Part shown: piece after piece, positions 19,797-28,854 of the stretch | Position numbering within the stretch: position 1 is the stretch's first letter | Layout: every line of letters starts with the position of its first letter | Source: Bradyrhizobium sp. CB3481 | Lineage (GTDB): Bacteria; Pseudomonadota; Alphaproteobacteria; Rhizobiales; Xanthobacteraceae | DNA: 64,000 nt | Assembly (NCBI RefSeq): GCF_029714305.1 | Contig: NZ_CP121647.1 | Location: 7,894,501-7,958,500 of the forward strand | Direction of reading: 5' to 3' | Notes under the pieces: model-generated | Database searches by the model: none | Told to the model about the DNA's origin: nothing | The model's input: the letters and a program-made list of their open reading frames with translations, nothing else | Program-made: the position numbers and the translations under genes

Positions 19797-20477
19797 ATGG
19801 ACAAGGAATTCGAAGACCACCTTGTTCGCTTCCGGAACCTGCCGCTGCCGGTTCGCGTCGTCTACGGACGGCCGCGGACCTTCATCGCGATCGCGCTCGG
19901 CGTTGTCGTGTTCTTCCTGCTGCCGGACACAAGGCGGCTCGCGACGCGTCTCATCATCGGCTGGGATGTCTTCGCCGCGCTCTATCTCGTGCTCGCCTAT
20001 GTCCTGATGCTGCGCTGTGACGTCAGCCATATCAGGCGCAGCGCGGTGTTGCAGGATGACGGGCGTTTCCTGATCCTGCTGGTGACCGCGTTCGGCGCGC
20101 TCGCCAGCCTTGGCGCGATCGTATTCGAGCTCGGCGCTTCCAAGGGCAACAAGGCCGGGCTGATCCTGGCGACGGTAACCATTGCCTTGTCGTGGGCCCT
20201 GGTACACACCGCCTTTGCGCTGCACTACGCGCATGATTTCTACCGCGGCAAGAAGCCCGGAGGACTGCAGTTTCCAAGCGGCGATAAGCAGGCCGAGGCG
20301 GATTATTGGGACTTCGTCTACTTCTCGTTCGTGATCGGCATGACCGCGCAGGTTTCCGATGTCGGCATCACCGACAAGATTATCCGGCGCACCGCAACCG
20401 TGCACGGCATCGTCTCGTTCGTGTTCAACACCGCGCTATTGGCATTGATGGTGAATATCGCGGCGAGCGTGATTTGA
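19797..20477 (+). CDS. DUF1345 membrane protein
   Basis: A 226-residue integral membrane protein with about five hydrophobic segments. DUF1345 signatures are clear: HTAFALHYAHDFY, the GGLQFP segment, and YWDFVYFSFVIGMTAQVSDVGI followed by RRTATVHGIVSFVFNTALLAL. The family has no established function. A strong hairpin lies 11 bases downstream of the stop and probably serves both this gene and the convergent caspase-like gene. Confidence 0.9.
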   Translation: MDKEFEDHLVRFRNLPLPVRVVYGRPRTFIAIALGVVVFFLLPDTRRLATRLIIGWDVFAALYLVLAYVLMLRCDVSHIRRSAVLQDDGRFLILLVTAFGALASLGAIVFELGASKGNKAGLILATVTIALSWALVHTAFALHYAHDFYRGKKPGGLQFPSGDKQAEADYWDFVYFSFVIGMTAQVSDVGITDKIIRRTATVHGIVSFVFNTALLALMVNIAASVI

Positions 20478-20488
20478 AAAAGACAATT

Positions 20489-20508
20489 GGCCCCGCTGTT
20501 GCGGGGCC
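20489..20508. terminator. Bidirectional hairpin terminator
   Basis: Perfect 8-bp GC stem GGCCCCGC/GCGGGGCC with a TGTT loop between two convergent genes. On the minus strand the stem is followed after a short gap by TCTTTTTC, so termination of the caspase-like gene is the better supported role. Confidence 0.75.
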
Positions 20509-20541
20509 GATGTCGTCAACTTGATCCGATGCCGGCTGCCG

Positions 20542-22326
20542 TTACGGGCACACGCCCGACATGATGGCCTGGTAGCCATTGCAGCCCTGCTGGCGTTCAA
20601 GGCCAGTGAGCGGACGGCCATTGGCGCCGATGCTCGGATCCTTTCCCTGATAACGTCCGGCGGTGGCCTGTCCGACCTGCGGCCCCCGATAGGATCTGGG
20701 TTCCGGGCCGTACGATCTGGCTTCGCGCGGCTGCCGCGGTTCGGGCCTTTCGCGCGTCGCGACCGGCTTCTTGGCGCGGCGCTTTTCGCATTCATTGTCG
20801 TCGTTGAGGAACGAGCCCTCGGCGCAGACGATCTTGGTGCAGCGCTCGCCCTCGGCCTTGAAGCCATGCTCGCAGACCAGCGGGCAGACGCGGGATGATT
20901 TCAGCTTGATCGTATCGAGCGTATCGACGCTGGCGACCTTGGTGTCGAGCTTGGTGCCGGCGTAGCGGTTGAACTGCGTCAGCGAGCGCTGCGAGGAGCT
21001 GTTCCAGTTACCGTCGGCATTGCCGGTCAGGCAGCCGACGCGGCGCAGTTCTGCCTGCACCGACTTGGTGACGTCGGCCTGCGGCGGCCCCGCGGCAAGA
21101 GCAGCCACGTTCATCGGCTTGTCGGCGGGTGCCGGAGCCTTGTCGGCGGCGCTTTCGGCGGCGACACGCTTCTGCTCGGCCGCGGCCGCCTGCTCCTGCG
21201 CGACCTGCTTGGCCTTTTCGGCCGCGAGGCGCGCCTGCTCGGCGGCCTTGGCTTCCGCTTCGGCCTTTGCCTGTTGCGACTTCTGGGCGCCTTCGGCTGC
21301 GAGCCGCGCCCGCTCCTGCTCGGCGACACGCGCTTTCTCGGTCGCCGCGACGCGTGCGTCCTCGGCGGCGATCTTGTCGAGCTGAAGTTTCGCCAGGCTG
21401 GCGTAGAAGCCATCGGGATATTGCGCGAGGAAAGCATTGAGCGCGCTCTTGTTGCCGATTTGCAGCGCGAGCTCGTAGTCGCGGAGGGCTTCGGCCTGCG
21501 CGCTGAGCGCGGGCGCCGCGGGGGCGGCCGCGGCAGGCGCCGGGCGGGGCGCCGGCACCAGCGGCACGTCTTCGCCGCCGAGCGAGCCATACACGAACGG
21601 TTCCTGGCGGTTGTTGGTGGTCTTGAGCACCTCGTCGCGGACAAAGCCGAAGGCGCGGCGCACGTCGAGCCCGGGCTTCGTCAGGTGGCGCGACAGTGCC
21701 GATGTGAACGGGCTGTTGTTGCCGTCACCGTCGGCCGCGGTGGAACCGGCCTTCGCCGAATAGGCGATCAGGACGTTCGGGCTGGTCGGCTCGACCTTGG
21801 CGAGGCCCTGCCCGATCGCACGCGACGCGACGGTGCGCTTCATGGTCCGCGAGAACGGGTTGTCGCGGCAGGCGTCGAGGATCACGAGGCGCAGCTTCTT
21901 GGCCGGCTCGATCGCGATCAGAACACGATCCAGTGAGAAGGCCTCGTCATAGACGTCGGTGTCGCGCTCCAGCCGGGCATCGACCGGAATCAGGTAGTTC
22001 GCGCCGTCGACCTCGATGCCGTGGCCGGCGTAATACACGACGGCGATATCGGCATCGCGGGCGCGATCGGCGAAATCGCGCAGCGCCCGGCGGGTTTCCG
22101 CTGCCGCGAGGTCGCGGCGGGAATCGACCACGTCGAAACCGGCATCTTTCAGCGTCGCTGCGATCTTCGAACTGTCGTTCACGGGATTGGCGAGGGGTGC
22201 GACGTTCTGGTAGTTGGAATTGCCGAGCACCAGCGCCACGCGCTTCTCGGCAAAAGCCGGCCCGCTCACGAACAGGACGGCGGCCGCTGCCGCGGCCCAT
22301 CGAAGCAATTTTAGCGATCCAGACAT
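20542..22326 (-). CDS. Exported caspase-fold (peptidase C14) protein with coiled coil and C-terminal Cys-rich domain
   Basis: The 594-residue protein starts with a signal peptide (about 1-26, cleavage near PAFA-EK). A caspase-like domain follows (about 28-260) with the catalytic dyad His102 in YYAGHG and Cys153 in LDACRDNPF. Then come a Pro/Ala linker, a long Ala/Lys/Glu/Gln-rich coiled coil (about 300-400), a peptidoglycan-binding-like helical segment (VQAELRRVGCLTGNADGNW), a Cys-rich patch with six cysteines in about 35 residues, and a basic Arg/Pro tail. The substrate is unknown; a role in the periplasm or envelope is inferred. The ATG at 22326 is preferred because GGAGGAG lies 8 bases before it, versus 2 bases before the in-frame ATG at 22332. 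Confidence 0.85.
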   Translation of the reverse strand: MSGSLKLLRWAAAAAAVLFVSGPAFAEKRVALVLGNSNYQNVAPLANPVNDSSKIAATLKDAGFDVVDSRRDLAAAETRRALRDFADRARDADIAVVYYAGHGIEVDGANYLIPVDARLERDTDVYDEAFSLDRVLIAIEPAKKLRLVILDACRDNPFSRTMKRTVASRAIGQGLAKVEPTSPNVLIAYSAKAGSTAADGDGNNSPFTSALSRHLTKPGLDVRRAFGFVRDEVLKTTNNRQEPFVYGSLGGEDVPLVPAPRPAPAAAAPAAPALSAQAEALRDYELALQIGNKSALNAFLAQYPDGFYASLAKLQLDKIAAEDARVAATEKARVAEQERARLAAEGAQKSQQAKAEAEAKAAEQARLAAEKAKQVAQEQAAAAEQKRVAAESAADKAPAPADKPMNVAALAAGPPQADVTKSVQAELRRVGCLTGNADGNWNSSSQRSLTQFNRYAGTKLDTKVASVDTLDTIKLKSSRVCPLVCEHGFKAEGERCTKIVCAEGSFLNDDNECEKRRAKKPVATRERPEPRQPREARSYGPEPRSYRGPQVGQATAGRYQGKDPSIGANGRPLTGLERQQGCNGYQAIMSGVCP

Positions 22327-22649
22327 CGTCATGACTCCTCCGGAGTCTCGTACCTTTTTTACCACACCGGTCTGGCTATCAGAAGCCAGCGCCCGGCTTT
22401 GTGAGTTAAGTCACGAACCACGCGGATGTGAATCGTGCCATCGCCATCTTAGTCAGGCGAAGAGGCCGCAAGGTTCGGACCGCGGCGCCGTTCTCTCCGG
22501 TTCCCGGCGCCGCCCAGGTAGAGGGCCCGCCGGGATGCACGCATTCTTCGGCAGTGATGCGAGCGTTCGCCTTTTCTCAATAGTGCAATCCGCCGGTTCA
22601 TGGCTTAATTTCCCCTCCATAATTCCGTTATTTGTCCGGGAGGAAAATC
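22327..22649. other. Divergent intergenic region between caspase-like and NTF2-like genes
   Basis: No gene or clear palindrome was found in these 323 bp. It must carry both promoters. A strong GGGAGG (22638-22643) lies at the right edge and marks the GTG start of the NTF2-like gene. Confidence 0.4.
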
Positions 22650-23024
22650 GTGGGCGCTGACCGATCCACCGTCGAAGCCGTGGTGCAGAGCTATTTCGAC
22701 GGCCTGTATGAAGGCGACGCCGACAAGCTCGGCGCGATCTTCGACACCACCGCCGATCTGCGCTGGCTGGAAAAGGGCGAATTGCAGGTGCTGACCGTGC
22801 CGGACTGGCTCGACCGGGTGCGCAAGCGCCCTTCCGCCAAGGCCGAGGGCAAGCCGCGCGAGGATTTTATCGTCACCATCGACCGCTCGGACGACCAGAC
22901 CGCCTTCATCAAGGTGCGCTGCCAACTGCCGCCGCGTTATTTCACCGACTATCTGGTGGCGATGAAGCTGCGCGACGGCTGGAAGATCGTCTCGAAATCC
23001 TACCGCTACGATCTGCGCGAGTAA
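22650..23024 (+). CDS. NTF2-like / putative lumazine-binding family protein
   Basis: The 124-residue protein has a cone-shaped NTF2 fold pattern: VQSYFDGLYEGDADKLGAIFDTTADLRW near the start and WKIVSKSYRYD at the end. Members include enzymes and small-molecule binding proteins, and no catalytic set can be assigned here. A GTG start at 22650 was chosen because GGGAGG sits 6 bases upstream. The longer frame opens with TTG codons that overlap that ribosome-binding site. It converges with the FAD oxidoreductase gene, 6 bases away. Confidence 0.75.
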   Translation: MGADRSTVEAVVQSYFDGLYEGDADKLGAIFDTTADLRWLEKGELQVLTVPDWLDRVRKRPSAKAEGKPREDFIVTIDRSDDQTAFIKVRCQLPPRYFTDYLVAMKLRDGWKIVSKSYRYDLRE

Positions 23025-23030
23025 CATTCC

Positions 23031-24401
23031 TCAGGCCTGCGCGCCGGCCGACACGGCTTCAGTGCCGTCATTGCGGCGGCCGAAATTGCCGCGGATCACC
23101 CGCATCACGATGGCGGGCTGCAGCAGCCGCGTCGGCGGCGCTTCCAGGTTGGCAACCTCGAGGAAGGCGGTCGCTAGCCTCGCATCGTGCCGCGCGGCCA
23201 TGTGCAGCTTGCCGATGTACCAGTTGATGAAGCGCACCTTCGCCGGCCGCGGCCCCTCGACCGTCGGATGCCGGAGGTCGTTGCCGACCGCAATGTCCCA
23301 GGGCGTGTCGATCACCTCAGCAGCGCCGGCGAAGAAGCGCCGCGCCAGATCGGCCGCGCCGGCGCCGGCGTCAAGGCAGTCGCGCAGCAGCATCGCTTCC
23401 TGCGCCGCCACCGTCATGCCCTGGCCGTAGACCGGATTGAAGCTGCACAGGGCATCGCCAAAGACGAGGTAGCCGTTCGGAAAGCGCGTCAGCCGCTCGT
23501 AGCGGCGGCGCAGATTGGCGGGATAGCGATAGCGGACGAAATCGCCGAGCGGCTCGGCATGGGCGACGATGTCGTAGATTTCCGGCGTTGGCAGCGAGCC
23601 GGCATAGGCGGCGAACAACTGCTCGTCGTCGGGGGCATGGTCGCCGAAATAGCCGCCGATCGAGACGATCCAGCGGTCCTCAGTCTGGTACAGGATCACA
23701 CCGTTGCGCCAGTTCGGCCCGCTGCCGGCGACCACCACCGCCTTCTTGCCGTCGAGATCGGTCGGCCGGCGGCGATAGTGACGCGTGGTGTAGCCGATCC
23801 CGATCTCGATCCGCTCTTCTTCGGGCTTGGCAAAACCAAAACTTTCCAGCCAGGCCGGGCTCGACGAGCCGCGGCCGGACGCATCAACCACGAGATCGGC
23901 CGTGATGCGGTGTTCCTCGCCGGTACCGATCTTGACGCGCACACCCTTGATGGCGGCCTTTTCGTCATCCGCGATCAGGTCGTGCGCCGTGCAATTTTCG
24001 ATCACGCGCACATTGGACAGCGCCATCAGGCGCCGCCGCACATGACCTTCCAGCACCGGCCGCGCGGCCAGCAGCCCGACCATCTCGCTCGGCGCCGATT
24101 TGAGCGTAACGCCGTGGCCGACCCAATTGACGTCGCCGGCGATGTCGCCCCGCGCGCCCCCGCTGGCGACGACCTCGTCGGTCCAGCCGGGAAAGAAATT
24201 CTCGATCACATTGCGACCCCGCGCGAGCAGCCCGTGCGCATGGCGCCCTTGCGGCACGCCCTTGCGGGGAATATCCGCCTGCGGAAACGCATCGCGCTCC
24301 AGCACGGTGACGACGGCATAGAAATCCGATAGTGCGCGCGCGGCCAACAGGCCGCCCATGCTGGCACCGATCACAATTGCATGCTGACCAATATACTTCA
24401 T
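23031..24401 (-). CDS. FAD-dependent oxidoreductase/monooxygenase
   Basis: The 456-residue flavoprotein has a dinucleotide-binding N-terminus in the variant form VIGASMGGLLAARAL, and an ADLVVDASGRGS motif near 170. The second FAD motif is GDALCSFNPVYGQGMTVAAQEA near 320. The layout resembles squalene-epoxidase/geranylgeranyl-reductase-type flavoproteins; the substrate is unknown. The ATG at 24401 opens the Rossmann fold at once, so the 117-codon upstream extension was discarded. It is divergent from the antiporter gene. Confidence 0.85.
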   Translation of the reverse strand: MKYIGQHAIVIGASMGGLLAARALSDFYAVVTVLERDAFPQADIPRKGVPQGRHAHGLLARGRNVIENFFPGWTDEVVASGGARGDIAGDVNWVGHGVTLKSAPSEMVGLLAARPVLEGHVRRRLMALSNVRVIENCTAHDLIADDEKAAIKGVRVKIGTGEEHRITADLVVDASGRGSSSPAWLESFGFAKPEEERIEIGIGYTTRHYRRRPTDLDGKKAVVVAGSGPNWRNGVILYQTEDRWIVSIGGYFGDHAPDDEQLFAAYAGSLPTPEIYDIVAHAEPLGDFVRYRYPANLRRRYERLTRFPNGYLVFGDALCSFNPVYGQGMTVAAQEAMLLRDCLDAGAGAADLARRFFAGAAEVIDTPWDIAVGNDLRHPTVEGPRPAKVRFINWYIGKLHMAARHDARLATAFLEVANLEAPPTRLLQPAIVMRVIRGNFGRRNDGTEAVSAGAQA

Positions 24402-24590
24402 CGCAATGCTCCCGCCCTCTCCACCTGCCGACGCAGGGTCTCCGCTGGTACGGGGCAATGGCGGTGCGGGTTTTGAGCCGGGCGTCACAAATTTGTCAGG
24501 GGCGGCGTGAAACCAGCGCGCCCCGCGTTCGTGAGCGCAACGCGCCTTGCGCATTGACCTCTCGGGTTTTCCTTGCGAAGGGGGGCGATC

Positions 24591-26198
24591 ATGGAATCCA
24601 CGTTTCAGATCTTCTTGATCCTGCTGGCCGCGCTGGCAGGAACCGCGCTGCTGGCGCGGCGCATCGATGTCGCACCTGCTATCCTGCTGCTGCTCGCCGG
24701 CATCGCGCTGGCCTTCGTGCCGGGCATGCCGACCGTGGAATTGCCGCCACAACTCGTGCTGCTGGTATTCCTGCCGCCGCTGATCTATTCGGCCAGCGTC
24801 GCGATGAGCTGGCGCGAATTCAAAGCTAATTTGCGGCCGATCATTCTATTGTCGGTCGGCTGCGTGATCTTCACGGCTTGCGCGGTGGCGACCGCGACCC
24901 ATTACCTGATCGGACTGCCCTGGGGCATCGGCTTCCTGCTCGGCGCCATCGTCGCACCGCCGGATGTCGTGGCGCCGCTGGCGATCGCCCGCAAGCTCGG
25001 CATGCCGCGCCGGATCCTGGTCGTGCTCGAAGGCGAAGGGCTGGCGAACGATGCCACCGCGCTGATCCTCTACCGGTTCGCGGTGGCGGCGATCACGACC
25101 GGCCTGTTCTCGCTGCCGAAGGCGGAGGGTACCTTCGCGGCCATTGTGGTCGGCGAAATCCTGTTCGGCCTGGCGGTCGGCTGGCTCTCCCTGCGTGCGC
25201 GGCATCACGCGCGCGACCCGCAGATCGAGATCACGCTGTCGCTGCTCACGCCCTACCTCGCTTACTGGATCCCCGAACATCTCGGCGGCTCCGGCGTGAT
25301 CGCGACCGTCACCTGCGGGCTCTATATCAGCTGGAACGGACCGCTGTTGATTTCATCGGCGACGCGCCTGCAAGGCATCTTCTTCTGGGACCTCGTGATC
25401 TACTTGGTCGAGGGCATGCTGTTCCTGCTGACGGGCTTCCAGATGCGGCTGTTGTACGAGAAGTCGAAGGCGTTTCCGCTGCACGACATCCTGCTCACCA
25501 CCGTGCTGGTCGCCGTCATTATCATCGTCGCGCGTTTCGCCTGGGTCTATCCCGCGACCTATCTGCCGCGGCTCATCAGCAAGCGGATCCGCGAACGCGA
25601 CCCACCTCCTTCCTGGCAGACGGTGTTCGTGGTCGGCTTTACCGGCGTGCGCGGCGCGGTATCGCTGGCCGCGGCGCTGGCGCTGCCGTTTACGCTGCCG
25701 GGCGGCGAAGCCTTCCCCTACCGCGACATGATCCTGTTCGTCGCCTTCGGCGTCATTCTCATCACGCTGGTGGGACTGGGGCTTGGGTTGCCGACCGTGG
25801 TGCGATGGCTCGGCGTCGCCAAGGACGGCCGCAGCGAGCATCTCAGGGAACATGAAGCCGAGATCGCGGCGCGGCGCGAGGCGCTCGACGCCGCGCTCAA
25901 ATCGCTCGACGCCATCACGGATGACCGCGAACTCTCGGACGAGGTCGTGAAGCTGCTGCGCGCCCGGCACGAAATCCGCGCCAACCAGCTGCCCAGCTCG
26001 CTCGACCCCGACGCGCACGACATCACAGCGGCCGGCACCGCGCTGACGCGGGAATTGATCGCGGCGGAACGCAAGTTCATCCACATCCTGCTGCGCGACG
26101 GCAAGATCACCGACGAAACCAGGCGACGAATCGAACGCGACCTCGATCTGGAGGAAGCGAGTTTGAGTAATCGGGAGTATCGCAGGATCGTGATGTAG
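24591..26198 (+). CDS. CPA1-family Na+/H+ antiporter
   Basis: A 535-residue inner-membrane cation/proton exchanger with about twelve hydrophobic segments. The conserved ion-site residues of CPA1 proteins are visible: the Asp in APPDVVAPLAIARKLGMPRRI and the GEGLANDATALILYR motif with its Asn-Asp pair. The GFTGVRGAVSLAAALALP motif follows near 350. A hydrophilic, charged C-terminal domain (about 405-535) is probably cytoplasmic and regulatory. The ATG at 24591 follows AAGGGGGGCG. It converges with the Rieske gene across a palindromic repeat. Confidence 0.92.
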   Translation: MESTFQIFLILLAALAGTALLARRIDVAPAILLLLAGIALAFVPGMPTVELPPQLVLLVFLPPLIYSASVAMSWREFKANLRPIILLSVGCVIFTACAVATATHYLIGLPWGIGFLLGAIVAPPDVVAPLAIARKLGMPRRILVVLEGEGLANDATALILYRFAVAAITTGLFSLPKAEGTFAAIVVGEILFGLAVGWLSLRARHHARDPQIEITLSLLTPYLAYWIPEHLGGSGVIATVTCGLYISWNGPLLISSATRLQGIFFWDLVIYLVEGMLFLLTGFQMRLLYEKSKAFPLHDILLTTVLVAVIIIVARFAWVYPATYLPRLISKRIRERDPPPSWQTVFVVGFTGVRGAVSLAAALALPFTLPGGEAFPYRDMILFVAFGVILITLVGLGLGLPTVVRWLGVAKDGRSEHLREHEAEIAARREALDAALKSLDAITDDRELSDEVVKLLRARHEIRANQLPSSLDPDAHDITAAGTALTRELIAAERKFIHILLRDGKITDETRRRIERDLDLEEASLSNREYRRIVM

Positions 26199-26212
26199 CG
26201 TTTCCCGCCATT

Positions 26213-26330
26213 GTCGTCCCGGCGAACGCCGGGACCCATACGCCGCGGCCGTGATTGTTTAGCAGGATGGTTGACGGCATTCGCTCAACAATTATCGCTG
26301 GTGATGGGTCCCGGCGTTCGCCGGGACGAC
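26213..26330. repeat. Interspersed double-hairpin repeat, family A copy 4
   Basis: The left arm GTCGTCCCGGCGAACGCCGG runs into GGGACCCATACGCCGCGGCC. The right arm ends GATGGGTCCCGGCGTTCGCC then GGGACGAC. The outer arms are nearly perfect mirrors. It sits between two convergent genes. Confidence 0.9.
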
Positions 26331-26343
26331 GAGGGAGTGCGCC

Positions 26344-27684
26344 CTACTCCGCCGCCGCGTTCCTGCCGGCACCGCCGACAAAACCCGCCGCATCGCCGAA
26401 CCGCTCGATCATGACGGCCGTGAGGTCCTTGGCCTTGCTGGTGACGCAGGCGCCGGACCGTACCGTGTAGCGGTCCTGGTGTTTGACATGCGGCGGCGCC
26501 TCGCCCTGCTGCAGCGCGCGGGCGGCATCCATCACCAGTTTCCGGAAATGCATGATGCCGAGATCGGTCGGGCCAAGATGCTCGCGGGTGCGATCGGCGA
26601 TCGGGCCCTGGCTGTCCTGTACGGCAGCGTCCTGCTCGGACACGCCCTTGATGCCGGTGTAGCTCGAGGTTTTCTGCAGCTTGCGATCGATCAGATAGTC
26701 GTTCGACTTGTTGCGCAGCGGGACATAGTTCTCGTCGACCACGGCCATTACGCCATTGCCGCGATCATAACCATCGCGTTCGGCCTGGGTCAGCGGGCGG
26801 TCCGGATTCCACGCATAGGTGTAGATCCAGCAATTGGTATCCGTCACCGGCACAAAACTCTGGCCAAAGATATTCTCGCCGGGCATCGAACTCGGCGCAT
26901 AGGCATGCACCGGCATCAGGAACTGGGCGATGCGCCAGTAAATATTGTCTGACCCGGTCAGCCGCCCGCCGGCGACAGTGAGGCCGGCCTCGTGCGGATT
27001 GATCTTGATCACGGGCCGCGGATCTTCGGCGATCCAGCGCATGTGGTCGGTCGCCACGCGCGTCAGCGGATTCACAAAATGCTTCTTGATGTCGAGAATC
27101 TCGTTCTCTTCCTTCTCGAAAGAGAGATGCGCGAAGGTGAAATGCGCGGTGTCGATCGAGCCTTCCAGCGCCTGCACCCAGTTGCAGTCCTGCCATTTCT
27201 TGGTGACGTAGCGGTGCGAGGGCGGCACCAGCGCCATCTCCAGCGCGGGCAATTCGGGCATCTGGTCCGCCGGGCCCATATAGGCCCAGATCATGTCGCC
27301 CCATTCGCGCACCGGATAGGACTTGATGCGAATCAGGTCCTTCGCATTGAGGTCGGGATAGGAGGTCGGCATGTCGACGCAGCGCCCGTCGGTATCAAAC
27401 TTCCAGCCGTGATAGACGCAGCGGATGCCGCATTCCTCGTTGCGGCCGAGCCAGAGATTGGCGCCGCGGTGCGGACAGTATTGATCGATGACGCCGACCA
27501 CGCCGCGGGTGTCACGGAAGGCGAGCAACTCCTCGCCCATCACGACGATCTTCTTCGGCGTGCCGTCGGCCTCGGGCAGTTCTTCGGAAAGCAGCACCGG
27601 AATCCAGAAGCGGCGGAGCAATTCGCCCATGCCGGTGCCCGCCCCGCTCTCGGTGAGGAATTTGTTGTCTTCGGCGCGGAGCAT
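26344..27684 (-). CDS. Rieske non-heme iron oxygenase, alpha subunit (phthalate dioxygenase-like)
   Basis: The 446-residue oxygenase has a Rieske [2Fe-2S] centre with Cys70/His72 (CPHRG) and Cys89/His92 (CVYHGW). The mononuclear iron site is in QALEGSIDTAHFTFAH (Glu174, Asp178, His181, His186). The QALEGxIDTxH form is typical of phthalate 4,5-dioxygenase-like and related demethylase enzymes. No ferredoxin or reductase gene adjoins it, so electron donors must come from elsewhere and the substrate is unknown. A strong AGGAGG precedes the ATG. The nearby TauD-type gene upstream on the same strand may be related. Confidence 0.9.
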   Translation of the reverse strand: MLRAEDNKFLTESGAGTGMGELLRRFWIPVLLSEELPEADGTPKKIVVMGEELLAFRDTRGVVGVIDQYCPHRGANLWLGRNEECGIRCVYHGWKFDTDGRCVDMPTSYPDLNAKDLIRIKSYPVREWGDMIWAYMGPADQMPELPALEMALVPPSHRYVTKKWQDCNWVQALEGSIDTAHFTFAHLSFEKEENEILDIKKHFVNPLTRVATDHMRWIAEDPRPVIKINPHEAGLTVAGGRLTGSDNIYWRIAQFLMPVHAYAPSSMPGENIFGQSFVPVTDTNCWIYTYAWNPDRPLTQAERDGYDRGNGVMAVVDENYVPLRNKSNDYLIDRKLQKTSSYTGIKGVSEQDAAVQDSQGPIADRTREHLGPTDLGIMHFRKLVMDAARALQQGEAPPHVKHQDRYTVRSGACVTSKAKDLTAVMIERFGDAAGFVGGAGRNAAAE

Positions 27685-27763
27685 GGCGGACCTCCTGATG
27701 TTGTTTTTGCTTTTGCGGAAGATTGACGCGGGCGACCGGTAACGTCAACGTCCATCCTGCTCG

Positions 27764-27884
27764 CGTGTCCCGGACGCGGCGCGGCATGAAGTGACGCGCC
27801 GCAGAGCCGGGACCCATCATCGATGCAAAGTATGGGCCCCGGCTCTGCAGTGCACCGCTTCGCGATGCACTGCGTCCGGGGCAC
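27764..27884. repeat. Inverted repeat with CGTGTCCCGGACGC arms
   Basis: The left arm begins CGTGTCCCGGACGCGGCGC and the right ends GCACTGCGTCCGGGGCACG. An inner pair AGAGCCGGGACCCAT / ATGGGCCCCGGCTCT forms a second nested palindrome. It fills most of the gap between the TauD-type and Rieske genes. Confidence 0.8.
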
Positions 27885-27889
27885 GATAC

Positions 27890-28783
27890 TTAAACCGGCC
27901 GCTCGCCCTTCACTGTCACCCGCGTACCCGACCGCGTGTGTGGCCAGTAATCCCACATCGCGCGGTGCTGGGCACAGCGGTTGTCCCAGAAGGCGATGGC
28001 GTTTTCCGTCCAGCGGAAGCGGCACTGGAACAGCGGATTTTCCTCGTGCTGGTAGAGATAAGCCAGCATGGCATCGCTCTCGTCGCGGGGAATTCCGATG
28101 ATGTGGCGGGTAAAGCCGCGGTTGACGTAGAGCGCCTTTTTGCCCGTAACCGGATGGGTGCGCACGATCGGATGCTCGGCGCGCGGATATTCCACCCGGT
28201 CGGCGACGCCGTAATTGGCGTAGAGACCGCGATAGGTCTGCTCGCCGTCATGCAGCGCGGTCAGCCCATCGAGATAGGTCTTCATGCGATCGGAAAGCGC
28301 CTCATAGGCCGCGTACATGTTGGCGAACAGCGTATCGCCGCCATGCGGCGGGCACTGCTTGATGTAGAGGATCGACCCCATCGGCGGCTCGAGGTCGCAG
28401 GAGACGTCCGAGTGCCAGCCCTCGCCATTGGCGCGCGGGGAATCCTTGTCGGCATAGATTTTCATCAGCGCCGGATCGCCCTCGTTGGGCGCCGCCGGAT
28501 GGACATGCAGTTCGCCGAACTTGCGGCCGAAGGCGAGATGCTGTTGCGGGGTGATGTGCTGATCGCGGAAGAAGATCACGAGGTTTTCGGCCAGCGCCCG
28601 GTGGATCTCGTCCATCTGCCGGTTGGAGCGCGCGTCGTCGGAGACGAGTTTGCCGATGTCGACGCCGGAAATCTCCGCGCCAATGATCGGGGTGAGTTTT
28701 TCGATGCCGATGGTCTCATAGGGCTCACTGTCGCCGGCGGTGTGCCTGTAGCGAGGTCCCTGCTTGCCTGATAGCGAAGACAT
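27890..28783 (-). CDS. TauD/TfdA-family Fe(II)/2-oxoglutarate dioxygenase
   Basis: The 297-residue enzyme has the HxD iron ligands His124 and Asp126 in GWHSDVSCD. The distal His273 lies in NRCAQHRAMWDY, and an arginine nearby (TRSGTRVT) should bind 2-oxoglutarate. The IGAEISGVDI opening is a family hallmark. Known relatives act on taurine, 2,4-D, alkyl sulfates and similar acids; the substrate here cannot be read. The ATG at 28783 was chosen with GGGAGA upstream. The longer frame has no support. Confidence 0.9.
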   Translation of the reverse strand: MSSLSGKQGPRYRHTAGDSEPYETIGIEKLTPIIGAEISGVDIGKLVSDDARSNRQMDEIHRALAENLVIFFRDQHITPQQHLAFGRKFGELHVHPAAPNEGDPALMKIYADKDSPRANGEGWHSDVSCDLEPPMGSILYIKQCPPHGGDTLFANMYAAYEALSDRMKTYLDGLTALHDGEQTYRGLYANYGVADRVEYPRAEHPIVRTHPVTGKKALYVNRGFTRHIIGIPRDESDAMLAYLYQHEENPLFQCRFRWTENAIAFWDNRCAQHRAMWDYWPHTRSGTRVTVKGERPV

Positions 28784-28854
28784 GGGCGTTCTCCCAACCG
28801 TTCTTGATTGGGAAGCATCGTAGCGCAGGCAATACGAAGCGCAACGCAATAGGC

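Noticed and set aside
24402..24752. 117-codon N-terminal extension of the FAD oxidoreductase
   Set aside because: The Rossmann fold starts at MKYIGQHAIVIGA. The extension would also overlap the divergent antiporter gene.
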